Source of the DNA: Macrosoma leucophasiata
Lineage: Eukaryota > Arthropoda > Insecta > Lepidoptera > Hedylidae
Length of the DNA stretch: 64,000 nucleotides
Assembly: GCA_036365455.1 (NCBI GenBank)
Contig: JAWQUS010000023.1
Coordinates: forward strand, 4,216,001 to 4,280,000
Direction of reading: 5' to 3'
In this document: piece after piece, positions 55,201-64,000 of the stretch
How positions within the stretch are numbered: the stretch's first letter is position 1
Layout: each line of letters starts with the position of its first letter
Position numbers and translations under genes: made by a program
The notes under the pieces: model-generated
Told to the model about the DNA's origin: nothing
Seen by the model: only the letters and a program-made list of their open reading frames with translations
Database searches by the model: none

Positions 55201-56553
55201 CGAGGGTACTGGTTTGCTAGTAGGTCTGCCTTAGATATTCCAATACGATGGAATTTAATTACCTAGACAATTTTGTAACTAAACTAATATATACCTATAT
55301 TTTACTTAGTACTGAGTACCTACTAAGGAGATACGAACTAACATTTGCTTGGAGAACTCTGATTCCACATGTCAGTTGTGGAAATTACGACCTATTATAG
55401 TCCTTTGTTAATGACTCCAAGTTGCACAATCTCATATTTCCTTTATTGTCATTATTGAGGACCACCACGGGAATGTACTTTAGTCTGGTCCAGAATAAAC
55501 CGTAAATGACTATTTGCAATTTCTCCAGATGTTTCATAAGATAAAAAAAAGAAGGTAAAATTTGACGCATCGGTGTGGGACTTCGGTAGCTTAGTGGCAA
55601 AGCGGGTGGACTGGTTATCCTGAAGTCGCAGGTTTCGATTCCTGCCCGAGTCAGATTTTTCTTTCCCCCTTTTCTTTGATTTCTAAAGTTCACTCGCATG
55701 TGTTATTGCGAGAAATAAAATAATACAAGTTTTAAAATGAAATGATGTTGAGGATAAAAAAAACCTTATGATTATGTATCTATACAACTCACAAACATTT
55801 AGCCACTTGCTTCAAGGGTTCCGGCTCTTGGGGTTGTAGGCGAATGCAGCTATGGAACCTTTCCAAAGCTTCTTGAAGACGCCCTGCATCTGCCAGAACA
55901 GATCCCTGAAAATATCATAGTATAGGTACCCAAAGATAATCATCACCAAGACCATCAAGGCAATCAGTTATATCCAATTATGATGCGCTCTCACGTGCCC
56001 ACTTTGCTAGAGCCCATGAAAGACAACAGCAAGTGGCAGCAGTGGTCGCCGTAGCCGAAAACGGCTAGAAGAGAGATATGTTTATATTAAGTAGGTACTT
56101 ATGTACCTAATGTAACCTACCTACATTAAAAAAAACTTAGGTACATTTCAGACCTTAATAAAATGCGCGTATCTGTGAGTGTTGTCACTTTGTTTTTGTA
56201 ATTCGTCGGCTAAGTCCAAGCAATGTGCATGCTCGCCTCTCACATAACGAGCGTGAAGCAACCAGTTGCGGGATCCGTAATGGAAATCTAAAAAAAATCT
56301 GTAGTTTAAATTGTATCTCACAATAAATTAACCCAATAACCGAATTAACCAATCTAGCTTATTAAATAAAATTAAAAGTTAAAAATATATTATAGTTTTA
56401 ATTGTATCTCATAATAAATTAACCCAATAACCAAATTAACCACGCTAGCTTATTATATAAAATTATAAGTTTATAATTAACAATATACGTATCAGTATAA
56501 AATTAATTACCATCATCCATCACTTTATTAGGTATCAGAGAGTATCTTCTCAT
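49126..56553 (-). CDS. BBS4: Bardet-Biedl syndrome 4 protein (BBSome TPR subunit), complete
   Basis: Nine minus-strand exons, 441 codons: 56553-56511, 56287-56154, 55905-55793, 54995-54901, 54518-54356, 54122-53846, 53317-53162, 52309-52103, 49263-49126; all phases agree and all borders are GT..AG. BBS4 is a TPR scaffold of the BBSome, which moves membrane proteins in and out of cilia. Family landmarks: RNWLLHARYVRGE near the start, LKQVAKCL, AMMMQHKDVDAALARLKAAL, KKKYVA, CLQRAVWAAPLSARANHDLG, SAFCRLASAAALQP, ITLERLGDNRADAAYTRACL. Human BBS4 is about 519 aa, so the C-terminal tail is shorter here. A poly-A signal AATAAA lies 13 bp after the stop. It starts head to head with NGLY1. The last exon is inferred from phase and similarity and is less certain than the rest. 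Confidence 0.92.
49595..50080 (+). repeat. Diverged R1 copies in the last BBS4 intron
   Basis: Two overlapping degenerate R1 texts, the second ending GGGCTCCGTTACTAGAGCTC. Confidence 0.6.
50110..50458 (+). mobile_element. ATT-tailed retroelement tail R5
   Basis: Nearly full copy, 350 bp, same words and ATT tail as at 17940-18320. Confidence 0.75.
50460..51225 (+). mobile_element. Retroelement 3' end with (ATT)n tail
   Basis: GC-rich text without repeats of its own, containing CCTTGGTGGGCCCCCCAAAC, GGCTTCCCCGCTATTATGCC and TCACCAACAGCTCGCCACAA, and ending GCCCCCCCATTATTATTATT. It looks like a 3' untranslated part of a non-LTR element; no reverse-transcriptase motif remains. Confidence 0.5.
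51385..51690 (+). repeat. R1 SINE-like repeat with long poly-T
   Basis: Complete antisense R1 beginning with a T-run of about 23 and ending at the GAGCTCC head. Confidence 0.8.
51714..51898 (+). mobile_element. hAT-like MITE with 8-bp target duplication
   Basis: 185 bp, ends CAGTGATTCTCAAAGTGGTC and AGTTTGAGAACCTCTG (inverted, imperfect), flanked by ATTTAGAA on both sides (51706-51713 and 51899-51906). Eight-base duplications and CAG.GGTTCTCAAA ends are hAT hallmarks. No transposase. Confidence 0.88.
52103..52309 (-). CDS. BBS4: BBS4 exon 8 (TPR)
   Basis: 69 codons from VLLIAITLERLGDNRADAAY to EKNDDP; acceptor TATTGCAG, donor CCG|GTATGA. The in-frame TGA at 52099-52097 lies inside the donor and would end the protein if the intron were retained. 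Confidence 0.9.
52330..52535 (-). mobile_element. tRNA-headed SINE R3
   Basis: Full inverted R3; minus strand GACCCGGTTAGTCCAGCGGT head. Ends 20 bp from BBS4 exon 8's acceptor. Confidence 0.8.
52760..53138 (+). repeat. R7 fragment followed by R1
   Basis: 52760-52880 is the end of R7 (minus); 52876-53138 is an antisense R1 copy with hairpin GAGCTCCACCATTGGAGCTC. Confidence 0.7.
53162..53317 (-). CDS. BBS4: BBS4 exon 7 (TPR)
   Basis: 52 codons, ALTCLQRAVWAAPLSARANH to LQPAQPFT. Acceptor TTTCCAG. The donor ACG|GTTGGG is weak but is the only nearby one keeping phase; R1 lies 24 bp beyond it. Confidence 0.85.
53400..53815. other. BBS4 intron 6, unclassified repeat-like text
   Basis: GC-rich AGCCGACGGCGGGCCTCTAA and GGCGGGTGCCCATGATGGGT look like an insect retroelement tail; no second copy in the window. 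Confidence 0.35.
53846..54122 (-). CDS. BBS4: BBS4 exon 6 (TPRs)
   Basis: 92 codons: VHACGADTLAAAGALRLRAG, DPRRAFQLLGAALAQQPTQH, then AMMMQHKDVDAALARLKAAL and NLGLALMAKKKYVA, the most family-like part. Donor GCA|GTAAGT. Confidence 0.93.
54356..54518 (-). CDS. BBS4: BBS4 exon 5 (TPR)
   Basis: ECAWNLGDAEHGVEWARAAV through LLAGEDINGALQAYDQALA; acceptor TACTTTAG, donor GC|GTGAGT. Confidence 0.9.
54620..54715 (-). repeat. GATTCTG repeat, probable R6 tail
   Basis: GTGAACTGTATAAAAGAACT followed by GATTCTGATTCTGATTCTCT on the + strand, as at the tail of R6. Confidence 0.5.
54901..54995 (-). CDS. BBS4: BBS4 exon 4 (TPR)
   Basis: FKQGRYQLALEAYLEADKLT, KHPDADIYCAL; acceptor TTAATATCAG, donor CG|GTAAGT. 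Confidence 0.9.
55573..55690 (+). repeat. tRNA-like R4 repeat
   Basis: GACTTCGGTAGCTTAGTGGC and GGTTTCGATTCCTGCCCGAG, then TTTCTTTCCCC; a SINE head with an anticodon arm that is shorter than in true tRNAs. Confidence 0.55.
55793..55905 (-). CDS. BBS4: BBS4 exon 3 (TPR)
   Basis: GSVLADAGRLQEALERFHSC, IRLQPQEPEPLKQVAKC-L; acceptor ATTTTCAG, donor TT|GTGAGT. Confidence 0.92.
56154..56287 (-). CDS. BBS4: BBS4 exon 2
   Basis: FHYGSRNWLLHARYVRGEHA, HCLDLADELQKQSDNTHRYA, HFIK; acceptor TTTTTTTAG, donor AAG|GTCTGA (weak). Confidence 0.92.
56300..56475. repeat. Tandem duplication in BBS4 intron 1
   Basis: Two units of about 85 bp share TTGTATCTCA.AATAAATT, AACCCAATAACC.AATTAACC and CTAGCTTATTA.ATAAAATTA. 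Confidence 0.75.
56511..56553 (-). CDS. BBS4: BBS4 exon 1 with start codon
   Basis: ATG at 56553-56551; MRRYSLIPNKVMDD then donor G|GTAATT. Chosen because its phase 1 end fits exon 2 and it lies where the family has a short N-terminal lead before RNWLL. Confidence 0.78.
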
Positions 56554-57199
56554 TTTACAAAAGTGACTGCTTAGATAATGTTATTCCATAAATACGAATT
56601 TATCAAAGGTAATCGCAACTTATTATCAATAATAAAACAATTTTATGTTATTGTTGGTATTCGCAGTTCCATGGTAACATTCAATAGTAGTAACTGTAGG
56701 TAAGCAGAATTAAAGTTTAGAATTCAATGCGGTATTTTCCTATTAATTTAAATAACTAGATTTAAATAATTATTAAAAAAATAACGTTGCCTTACCAACT
56801 GTATAACCCTAATAATAAAATAATAACCGTAGGTAATACCTACTTACCTAGTTTACCTACTTTGTTTGCGTGTGTACCTTCCCTTACTCTCTATCTCTTC
56901 TACACCATTTTAGTCATTTTAGTAGAATGTTATTTAGATAAAGTATTTATAAAAAGTTGAATAATTAATTTACCTGCTCAATATAATTTATTATTTCTGT
57001 AAAATAAATCAATCAATCCAGATGGTTACAAAAATTTGAAGTATACAGTTTCCGAACGTACTAATGATGACGGATGACAATGACAAATCAAAATTTGACA
57101 AGTGCTCGCTATCGAATGACTTGAATAACAGTGCATTAATAAAAATAAATATTTAATAAATTATACATTCCTTAAGCGTAAAACATTATTTAATAAAAA
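56554..57199. promoter_or_regulatory. Shared promoter region of BBS4 and NGLY1
   Basis: 646 bp between two divergent start codons, AT-rich, no repeats recognised. It must hold both 5' untranslated regions and likely a bidirectional promoter. A GGATGACAATGACAAATC word near 57070 and CTCGCTATCGAATGAC at about 57106 stand out; the latter contains a TATCGA-type word seen at insect housekeeping promoters (DRE core). That reading is tentative. Confidence 0.5.
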
Positions 57200-57412
57200 A
57201 TGGAGGACATGGCACGTTTGGCCCTGGTGGAACAATTAGTGAAAGATGACCAGAAATTCAATAATGTGCTAACGGAGCTCCAACAGTTAATTCATCGTAT
57301 TTTAGAAAATCCACATGATAAAGAATTTAGGAAAATAAAAAATCCGACCTTAGAAAACTTACTGAAACATGAGGCATTCTCTGATTACTTGAAATATGTT
57401 GGATTTCGATTG
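57200..57412 (+). CDS. NGLY1: NGLY1 exon 1: PUB domain, start
   Basis: 71 codons from ATG in AAAAAATGG context: [50 protein letters not shown]. Donor TTG|GTAAGT. Confidence 0.93.
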
Positions 57413-60400
57413 GTAAGTTAAAAATATAACTCTTCAATTTAGATAATTTAAAGAGTCTAATAAACAAATTTTTAGTTCAATTGACATGTTTACATTACCT
57501 ATAATTGCATTTATTTGATAAAAATATCTACACAGTAATTTTCGGCAATAAATTTAGGATTTTATTACATTTTCTATTTTCTCCCTCTAATTTGGTTGTT
57601 TTTATTTATTACCTTGTTATAAGTACTTTTACATCCATTTTTTAATAACCTTTTAGGTCGACAATGAATTTATATATCCCAAGGAACAAACTTTAAGCAA
57701 ACTTAAGATCGCACAAGCTGCAATAGACAGAAAAATCTGCTTCTGTTATGGGACCCTGAAACAAAACCAGATAGAAATATCCAGCTCTGCTAGATCTGAG
57801 ACTAGGAAACCAAAATATGAACCAGTTCATGTTGTGGTGAGAATTTTTAAACTTTATTTAATTAAAACAGATAAACAGACAGAGACAGAGATAGAGAAAT
57901 TTTAACAACTGCTCGGAATGAGTTCTTTTATCAATTTATAGTATTCCCAAACTTTTATTACTTATACTGAGAGAGATATACTATATACTACAGAGTTTTG
58001 ACCCACTATATTATATTATATTTTGATTTACTTGTCACATTTTGATTGCATGCCACACAAAATCCTATAAGGAAAGAATACTGCGACATGCAAACAACCT
58101 CGTCCGGTCACTAATGAATAGCAACCGCAAACACGTTGTCGGCTAAAACGGAAAATCCCTCAGAATTTGGTCCAATCACAGTAAACCTACTGTTAAGGGT
58201 CATAGCTCACTAGAACCACTCGGCATCCGACTAGCGCTCGACCGCCTCCAGCGGTCTGCACTCATTACGCGCGGGCAGCGCGCGGTCCACGCGCGGACGG
58301 CTAGTGGACCACTTGATGATCACTAGCTTGTCTTGCGTTTACTTTGCATTGCCAACATGCTGTTGCTGAAATTTTTATTGGTGATTGTAGTAGATAGAAT
58401 ACACAAAATAAAACTTTTTTTATTATAGTAGATTTTTTTAAAGTAGGTGAAGGTGGCATACAAGCATGCAGTTTACATTGATGTTAAGTGATGAAGACCA
58501 AAGACACCCATACAAAGACCAGAGGTCAAAATGCAGATGCATTGCCACCCTTGACACCTCAATTATTATGTCTCTGTGTTATTATGGGGCCATACAAAAG
58601 ATCTGAAATTATCAAGTCATTATTTGATGATGATGACTTTATAATTTGTTTCAAAATGTCGCTTTATATCGGTTTGTTACTGGTCCACTCATCCTAGATG
58701 CATCGCCAATTCTCACGTGATGCCTCTGTGCCACAAACAGCGTGGCAATTTTGCAATTGAAAAAAATCTAAATTTCAATCACAGACGAGCAGAAACTCTC
58801 TGCTAATGAAAATCGAGAATGTATTCAACCATGTGTTGGTGTATGAAGACGAAGAACTACAGGAGCTGGCGCGGTCACACATACCGATGGTGCAGCTGCA
58901 GCTGGCCGCTATAGATTCTATGAGGGAGCAACAGAGGAGGTTGAAATCTGGTGAGCCTACTTTTTAGAGTTCTTTATCTGAAACCATAGAGAAACACTGG
59001 AGGGGAGTAGCCATATGCAGGCTTTCCCCTTTGTAAAGTACAAGCCCAAATGGGCCTATACCTGTCGCCTAGATGTTGAAATGTGTGCGTGAAATTGTTT
59101 CTGTATTTTGTTAAAGTCAAGGTGTGCGTTTCGTAGTAATAGACGATTTTTGTACTATGCGTGTGTGTCGCACGCATTTCGCTCCGCAAAAAATGACAGA
59201 CTGTTTTGCATCGGTAATAAACGCTATGGCTACTCCCCTTCAGTCCACCGCGGCCGGTGGCCCGTGTTGCTCTATGTCTGAAACAAAGGCCATTTTATGG
59301 GATACTATATCAGAATAAAAAAATGCAATGTACTACGAGAGAACTGGCCGCTTGACGATATAACCTTATATGGCAATAAAAGCTATATTTCTTTGATATT
59401 AGATAGACGGAGAGTTCCCTGACTGTACCTTGATTTATTGCATGATAATATATATATATATATTTTTTTTTTAATTTATTTCAGAAAACAAGCAGTTGAT
59501 TTCATTACATTAAAAACTCTTAAAAAAACTAAAAACCATTAACATGTTTCCGCATTTATAAATCTATTCATACATCTATTCAGCTATATTCTTCTTTAAA
59601 CCTATACCAAAAATAACAAGAAAACATAAGTACTATATTTACTAAGCAACAAAGCAAATAATAGTAGTTAAAAATAATAGTTAGTAGTTAAACTAAAGTA
59701 AAAGAAAACAAAGGAAGGAGAAAATCACACATTGTTATAATACAGTTATACCAGCATTTAAACAGTTTCAAATCCATCGAACCACTCCCTGGCTAATAAA
59801 ATGTTTTTAAAAGAATACGGTTTTGAATTAAATAGATCGAGGTCGCGGTGGTCAGCCAATTTATTCACTTTATTGATGATTCTAACAAGGAAAGAATTTT
59901 GTCTATAGTTTGTAGAGAACGAAGGGGCAGACAGAAAGCTAGGAATTCTTACTGTTCTACTGGGTACTTTTAAGTTAATTTTAGACACTAATAATGGGAA
60001 ATCTATTAAGCTTTGGGCTATTTTTACTATTGAAGTGACGTCGGCAATATCTCTCCTTACCTTCAACGGGAGTATGTGATGCTTGCGACATCTGTCTTCA
60101 TAATGCGATTCACAACTATTGCACTTGTATTGCAAATACCTTAGAAATCTGCGTTGTATTGATTCGAGCCTATCAATATAGACTTCATATTGCGGATTCC
60201 ATACCTGAGAGCAATACTCAAGTATACTACGAACGAAAGAGCAGTAAAGCACTTTAATTTCTTTAATATTTTTAAATTGAGAGTTGTTCTTAAAACAAAT
60301 CCCAAACTTTTGTGGGCCTTTTTTATTATACTTTCAATATGTTTGTCATATAGCAATTTGTCATCGTGGATAACACCGAGATCTCGTATTTCTTGTACTC

Positions 60401-63299
60401 GTTTTATTTCCTGATTAAGGAGAAAATATTTGAAGAGTACAGGTTCGGATTTTCATGTAAAGGTTATTACGTTGCATTTACTAATATTGAGGTCTAGTTT
60501 ATTGTCGTAACAGTATCGCTCGAACTCGGTCAAGTCCTTCTGTAGTTTAAGACAATCAGTTATATCTGTAACTCTTGTGAAGATTTTCATGTCATCCGCA
60601 TACAGAAGGACCCGAGTATGCTCGAGGCGATTAGTAAAGTCATTAATAAATATATTAAATAAAAATGGAGCCAGTAAAGATCCCTGAGGTATTCCCGAAG
60701 GAACATGATTCCAGATAGAACAAAAACCATTTATAACCACTGCTTGAGATCGATTTTTTATGTATGAATATATTATAATATATATATTTTTTTTATGTTA
60801 TGGAAGTGGCAAACAATCTTGCAGTTCACATTGATGTTAAGTGATTACTGCAGCCTATAGACACTTACACAAAGACCAAGGTCAAAATGCAGATTCGTTA
60901 CCACTCCTGAGTCCTAAGGTATTATGCCTCTGTGCCGGAAATTACAAGGCCGTACACGGAACCACCTGACCGGAACACGATAGTGCTGAACACTACCATT
61001 TAGCGGCAAGTATATTAGGTAATGTGGTGGCGCCTACGCCCGCGAACTCCGTCACCGGAGCTCTACCACCAGTAATTTATATCAATAATAAAAATTTATA
61101 TCAATAAAAGTCTTGAGAATGTCATTTTTTTCTCAGAGAGAATCTCCATCCCTAACTTCGTCTATTTATTTTATTTATACAAAATGTACTAATTTCGATT
61201 ATATGTTTTTAATTAAGTATATAATTATATACTTAATTAAAAAAAACACTTACACTCACGGCCTTACACACACACACAAAATAATCACAAACACTCGGAC
61301 ACGAAACAAATATCTGTAAGCCATACAAACATTTTATCAATGCAGGAATCAGTAGCGTAACTGGCGTAGCTATATGAGGGCGGTGGGTGCCACCCGTTTG
61401 GGGTGACAAAATCTCTTTAAATAACCAAAAATTTAACGGTTTAGACGTGTAAGCGCAACACAAATGTCAATTTCGCTTTTATAATAATAATTAGGGTATC
61501 ACGTTAGTCGTGGGGTCCGCTAGAGACAATATGCTCAAATGGGAGCACACCAAAGAAAGGGACAGCGTTTCCTTTTTTTTTTTGTTCTTTCGCCCCGGGT
61601 ACCATCCACGTTAGTTACGCCACTGGCAGTGATCGACCTCGAAAGAGGTCGAAGGTCCTTAGATGGTCGAAGCGTTCGTTCAAAATAAATGTCGTTGTCG
61701 AATTCAAACACATTTTCAATCACCATGTATTAAAATAATCATATCAACACCTCCAGGTGAAGAAGAAGGCCAGGATATGACGTACGATATTGCCCTACTG
61801 CTGGAACTCTTGAGCTGGTTCAAGCACAAGTTCTTCGCTTGGGTCGACAAGCCCGAGTGTCCACTGTGCAGCGGTAACACTGTCTTTGAGAAGAGCATCT
61901 CTCGATTCACGGAGAATGAGAATTGTACTGTTGAGGTAATTTTTTTTAGTCATGAATGTGGCGCAAACACGCATTACATTAAAAATATATATTTCCTTGT
62001 ATTCAACGTATCAATGTGTTAAGTTATGCTGTGAGTGTAAACGTATTTGACAACCCGGTTAGTCTAGCGGTGTGAGATGACCGATGATTCGAAGGGTCGC
62101 GGGTTCGATCCCCGCACTTTGACAAATATTTGTATGGCCTACAGATATTTGTTTCGGGTCTGGGTGTTTGTGTATGTGTTGTACGTGTACAACGGCACCC
62201 ACGACACAGGTTTATACCTACTGTGGGTCCGTGAGTGTAAGCAGAATCAGAATCAGACACTCATTTATTCCTTTAGGGTGACAGGCACCTCCTATGACAC
62301 GTCAAAAAACAAACAAAATAAATTAAAGTGAACAACAATTGATATACATGTCAAACAAGATAAAAAATATATGTAAAGTCAAGAATATCACTAAGATAAA
62401 ACTAAATGTAATAAACTAATGTAAAAAGTATATCAGTAGAATGTCTCATTTCCCCTTTACAAACTGATACAAACTGAAGCGTATTTTATTTTTATTTTAT
62501 TACAATTTTATTTAATGTCTTCAATCAAGATTTGTTTGATAACTACTACCACACTCCGGACACTCGCCGGACGTCGCACTGACCACGTGACAAAATTAAC
62601 TAAAAATCGACCGCTCGCTCGCCCGCTCACAACCTCACTGTTGAACAAGTTCAACTGCCAACAAAGGGGGGGTGATGGGTGAGGCGGGGAAATCGGGCGG
62701 GTTGTTGAAGTGTTGACCGTCAAATAGGTATGGTGCGAAAGAGATAACGCTATACCAGTGATTCCCAAAGTGGTCTATATCGACCCCTGGGGGTCTTTGA
62801 CAACATAAAAGGCGTCAACGAAAAAAAAATATGGGGGTCCATGAAATGAAAATGGGGGTCCACGATAATGGATCTCAACACATACACCGATACACTGACA
62901 TATACTTACATCATACCAGTGATTCCCAAAGTGGTCCATGGGAGATTCGATGGGGGTCTACGTAGGCGTGAATAAAAATTGGAACAATTGTAAAGGGTCT
63001 CAAGAAAAAATAGTTTGGGAACCTCTGCGCTATACAGACCCGAAATAAGCCGAAGTCTCCTTCCTAGGCTCGATGTGCAATATTTATTGTTGAGCACTAA
63101 ATATTACCACCAGATATTCCATTGCCGCGAGTGCGGGCCCGGGGTGGCGGAGTTCCCGCGGTACAACGACCCGCGCACCCTACTGCGCACCCGGAGGGGC
63201 CGGTGCGGGGAGTGGGCCAACTGCTTCACGCTGCTCGCTAGAGCACTAGGCTACGACGCGCGTTATGTGCTCGACACCACTGATCACGTGTGGTGCGAG
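57200..63299 (+). CDS. NGLY1: Peptide:N-glycanase (PNGase), 5' five exons; continues past the window
   Basis: Exons 57200-57412, 57657-57836, 58785-58950, 61757-61935, 63114-63299; 308 codons so far, all in phase. NGLY1 cleaves N-linked glycans from misfolded glycoproteins sent from the ER to the cytosol. Visible domains: an N-terminal PUB domain (about residues 1-110, binds p97/VCP in relatives); zinc-binding CPLC (residues 221-224) and CREC (250-253); and the transglutaminase-like core RCGEWANCF with the catalytic Cys277 and DHVW with His304, spaced 27 residues as in human NGLY1 (Cys309, His336). The catalytic Asp and the C-terminal PAW domain should lie downstream of 64000. It starts head to head with BBS4. 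Confidence 0.95.
57657..57836 (+). CDS. NGLY1: NGLY1 exon 2: end of PUB domain
   Basis: 60 codons, [37 protein letters not shown]. Acceptor TTTTAG, donor GTG|GTGAGA. Confidence 0.92.
57837..58440. other. NGLY1 intron 2, partly CG-rich
   Basis: 58195-58330 is CG-rich (GACTAGCGCTCGACCGCCTC, CATTACGCGCGGGCAGCGCG) in an otherwise AT-rich intron and may be part of an old MITE; not classified. Confidence 0.35.
58440..58745 (+). repeat. R1 SINE-like repeat, diverged
   Basis: Antisense R1 from AAGGTGGCATACAAGCATGC; its distal part is replaced by unrelated sequence, then GATGCCTCTGTGCCACAAA. Confidence 0.6.
58785..58950 (+). CDS. NGLY1: NGLY1 exon 3
   Basis: [55 protein letters not shown]. Acceptor ATCACAG, donor CTG|GTGAGC. 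Confidence 0.93.
59030..59700. other. NGLY1 intron 3, no gene seen
   Basis: Unclassified sequence with a short (AT)n at 59448-59462; ends at the 3' side of the retrotransposon fragment. Confidence 0.4.
59700..60775 (-). mobile_element. Non-LTR retrotransposon fragment (Jockey-like), interrupted frame
   Basis: Minus strand: [20 protein letters not shown], then [10 protein letters not shown] (catalytic Ala-Asp-Asp) at about 60600, frame breaks near 60450 and 60250, then [20 protein letters not shown] and [16 protein letters not shown] to a stop at 59758. 5' truncated; older than the copy at 36451 because of its frameshifts. Confidence 0.85.
60785..61072 (+). repeat. R1 SINE-like repeat
   Basis: Full antisense R1, from TTTTTTTTATGTTATGGAAG to the hairpin GAACTCCGTCACCGGAGCTC (one arm base changed). 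Confidence 0.8.
61243..61350 (-). repeat. R3 SINE, truncated
   Basis: CTTACACTCACGGCC and CACAAACACTCGGACACGAA, TATCTGTAAGCCATACAAAC: inverted R3 body without head. Confidence 0.65.
61757..61935 (+). CDS. NGLY1: NGLY1 exon 4: first zinc-binding pair
   Basis: [60 protein letters not shown]. Acceptor ACACCTCCAG, donor GAG|GTAATT. Confidence 0.94.
62047..62241 (+). mobile_element. tRNA-headed SINE R3
   Basis: Head ACCCGGTTAGTCTAGCGGTG with B box GGGTTCGATCCCC and full body; the R6 element follows directly at its 3' end. Confidence 0.8.
62242..62439 (-). mobile_element. 197-bp GATTCTG-tailed element R6, second copy
   Basis: Same two ends as 658-854 and only a few differences. Inserted at the 3' end of an R3 SINE. 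Confidence 0.7.
62540..62745 (-). repeat. R7 copy, diverged
   Basis: ACTCCGGACACTCGCCGGAC and TGAGGCGGGGAAATCGGGCG, then TTGAAGTGTTGACC: inverted R7 with a changed middle. Confidence 0.6.
62756..63027 (+). mobile_element. hAT-like MITE with 8-bp target duplication and doubled 5' end
   Basis: Ends CAGTGATTCCCAAAGTGGTC and AGTTTGGGAACCTCTG, flanked by CGCTATAC at 62748-62755 and 63028-63035. A second copy of the 5' end starts at 62917, so the element carries a partial internal duplication. It ends 86 bp before the NGLY1 catalytic exon. Confidence 0.88.
63114..63299 (+). CDS. NGLY1: NGLY1 exon 5: catalytic Cys and His
   Basis: 62 codons: [62 protein letters not shown]. Catalytic Cys codon TGC at 63204-63206. 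Acceptor CCACCAG, donor GAG|GTGAGT. Confidence 0.95.
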
Positions 63300-63367
63300 G
63301 TGAGTGTAGCTATAAACGATAGAGGAACGTATTCATATATCTAGCTTTAGGGCTGTTTCAACTTCTG

Positions 63368-63537
63368 GGATGGCGTAGTGCTTAAAACGAGCCGCGCACC
63401 TTACTGCGCACTCGGAGGGGCATTGCGGGGAATGGCCTAACTGCCTCACCCTCCTTGCAAGAGCATTAGGCTACGACGCGCGTTATGTGCTTGATAGCAT
63501 TGATCACAGGTGGTGCGAGATGAGTGTAGCTAGCTAA
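63368..63537 (+). pseudogene. Decayed tandem duplicate of NGLY1 exon 5
   Basis: Starts about 70 bp after exon 5 and matches its 3' two-thirds plus the first 12 intron bases. It still spells [20 protein letters not shown] and [12 protein letters not shown], so the Cys (63424-63426) and His codons remain. One base is lost before the Cys codon, and the donor GAG|GTGAGT has become GAGATGAGT. No acceptor survives. Confidence 0.88.
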
Positions 63538-63799
63538 TACCGTAAACTTTAAAGATACAAACTCACAAATCCATAGTATAATTTTTTCTTCTGGTATCTT
63601 TTTTCTAAATTTTTTTTCGCCTGTCATAGCGCGCGTCATTTGGACAGTAAAAACAATGTGTGCAATTCACACGTGGTCGAAGAAATATTTTCATAAGGGA
63701 CCTGTTTAATGCTTTCTATCTCATTCTTCTCCCACGTTAAATCTTATGAATTTATGTGCACGTCTCATTTACTGTCGCATTTTCGTTTCATCGACTTTC

Positions 63800-63935
63800 T
63801 TATGTATGTACCTACACGGCAAGTCCCTTACGGGGTAGGTAGAGAGTGTGAATCGCCAGATATCCCGGGCCTGATACACCTCCCGTGCTTCTTCTACATT
63901 CGTCATTCTTTTCATACATGCACACCATTATAAGT
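63800..63935 (-). mobile_element. RTE-like retroelement 3' end
   Basis: (TATG)n, AAGTCCCTTACGGGGTAGGT and CGCCAGATATCCCGG as in the tails at 45298 and 32246. Confidence 0.65.
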
Positions 63936-63944
63936 ATGTTTTTT

Positions 63945-64000
63945 ATGTATGGAAGATGGCAAACAAGCATGCAGCTCACATTGATGTTAAGTGATGACTT
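63945..64000 (+). repeat. R1 SINE-like repeat, cut by the window end
   Basis: Begins TTTTATGTATGGAAGATGGC and runs to the last base. Confidence 0.75.

Overview
This is a window of animal nuclear DNA, almost certainly from a moth or butterfly. It is AT-rich, has short exons in large introns with GT..AG borders, is full of short interspersed repeats (including the TAGGTACCTA-type words common in Lepidoptera), and carries insect-type retroelements. I found no prokaryotic genes, no CRISPR array and no convincing functional tRNA or rRNA gene. All protein names come from reading exons by eye and recognising families; no search was run.

Layout. Positions 1-21.6 kb hold almost only repeats. They include a complete 4.77-kb LTR retrotransposon (934-5701) with two 593-bp LTRs and a TATA target duplication, several SINE families, LINE tails, and a CpG-rich stretch with CRE, E-box and forkhead-like words (10260-10500) that may be regulatory. 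From 21654 to 43461 on the + strand lie 21 exons of a ZSWIM4/5/6-type SWIM zinc-finger protein, a putative Cullin-RING substrate receptor. The N-terminal exons were not found. All exon phases agree except in exon 20, which has one extra base. From 47709 to 48539 (- strand) is a two-exon gene for a 106-residue protein with a clear signal peptide and no recognised family. From 49126 to 56553 (- strand) is a complete nine-exon BBS4 gene (441 aa, TPR subunit of the BBSome). It faces NGLY1 (peptide:N-glycanase, + strand, from 57200) across a 646-bp shared intergenic region. NGLY1 runs off the window after the exon carrying the catalytic Cys and His.

The genes are not a pathway: ZSWIM (ubiquitin ligase adaptor) and NGLY1 (removal of N-glycans from misfolded proteins) both touch protein quality control, BBS4 acts in ciliary trafficking, and the small protein is probably secreted.

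The most unusual signals are: (1) decayed tandem copies of coding exons beside the originals at three places (SWIM exon, ZSWIM exon 14, NGLY1 catalytic exon), some keeping splice sites; (2) the unrecognised small secreted protein; (3) an apparently recent LTR element whose pol remnants are decayed, implying trans-mobilisation; (4) an Arg-Asp/Glu repeat encoded by extra exons inside ZSWIM; and (5) more than 20 copies of a SINE-like repeat with a conserved 7-bp hairpin.
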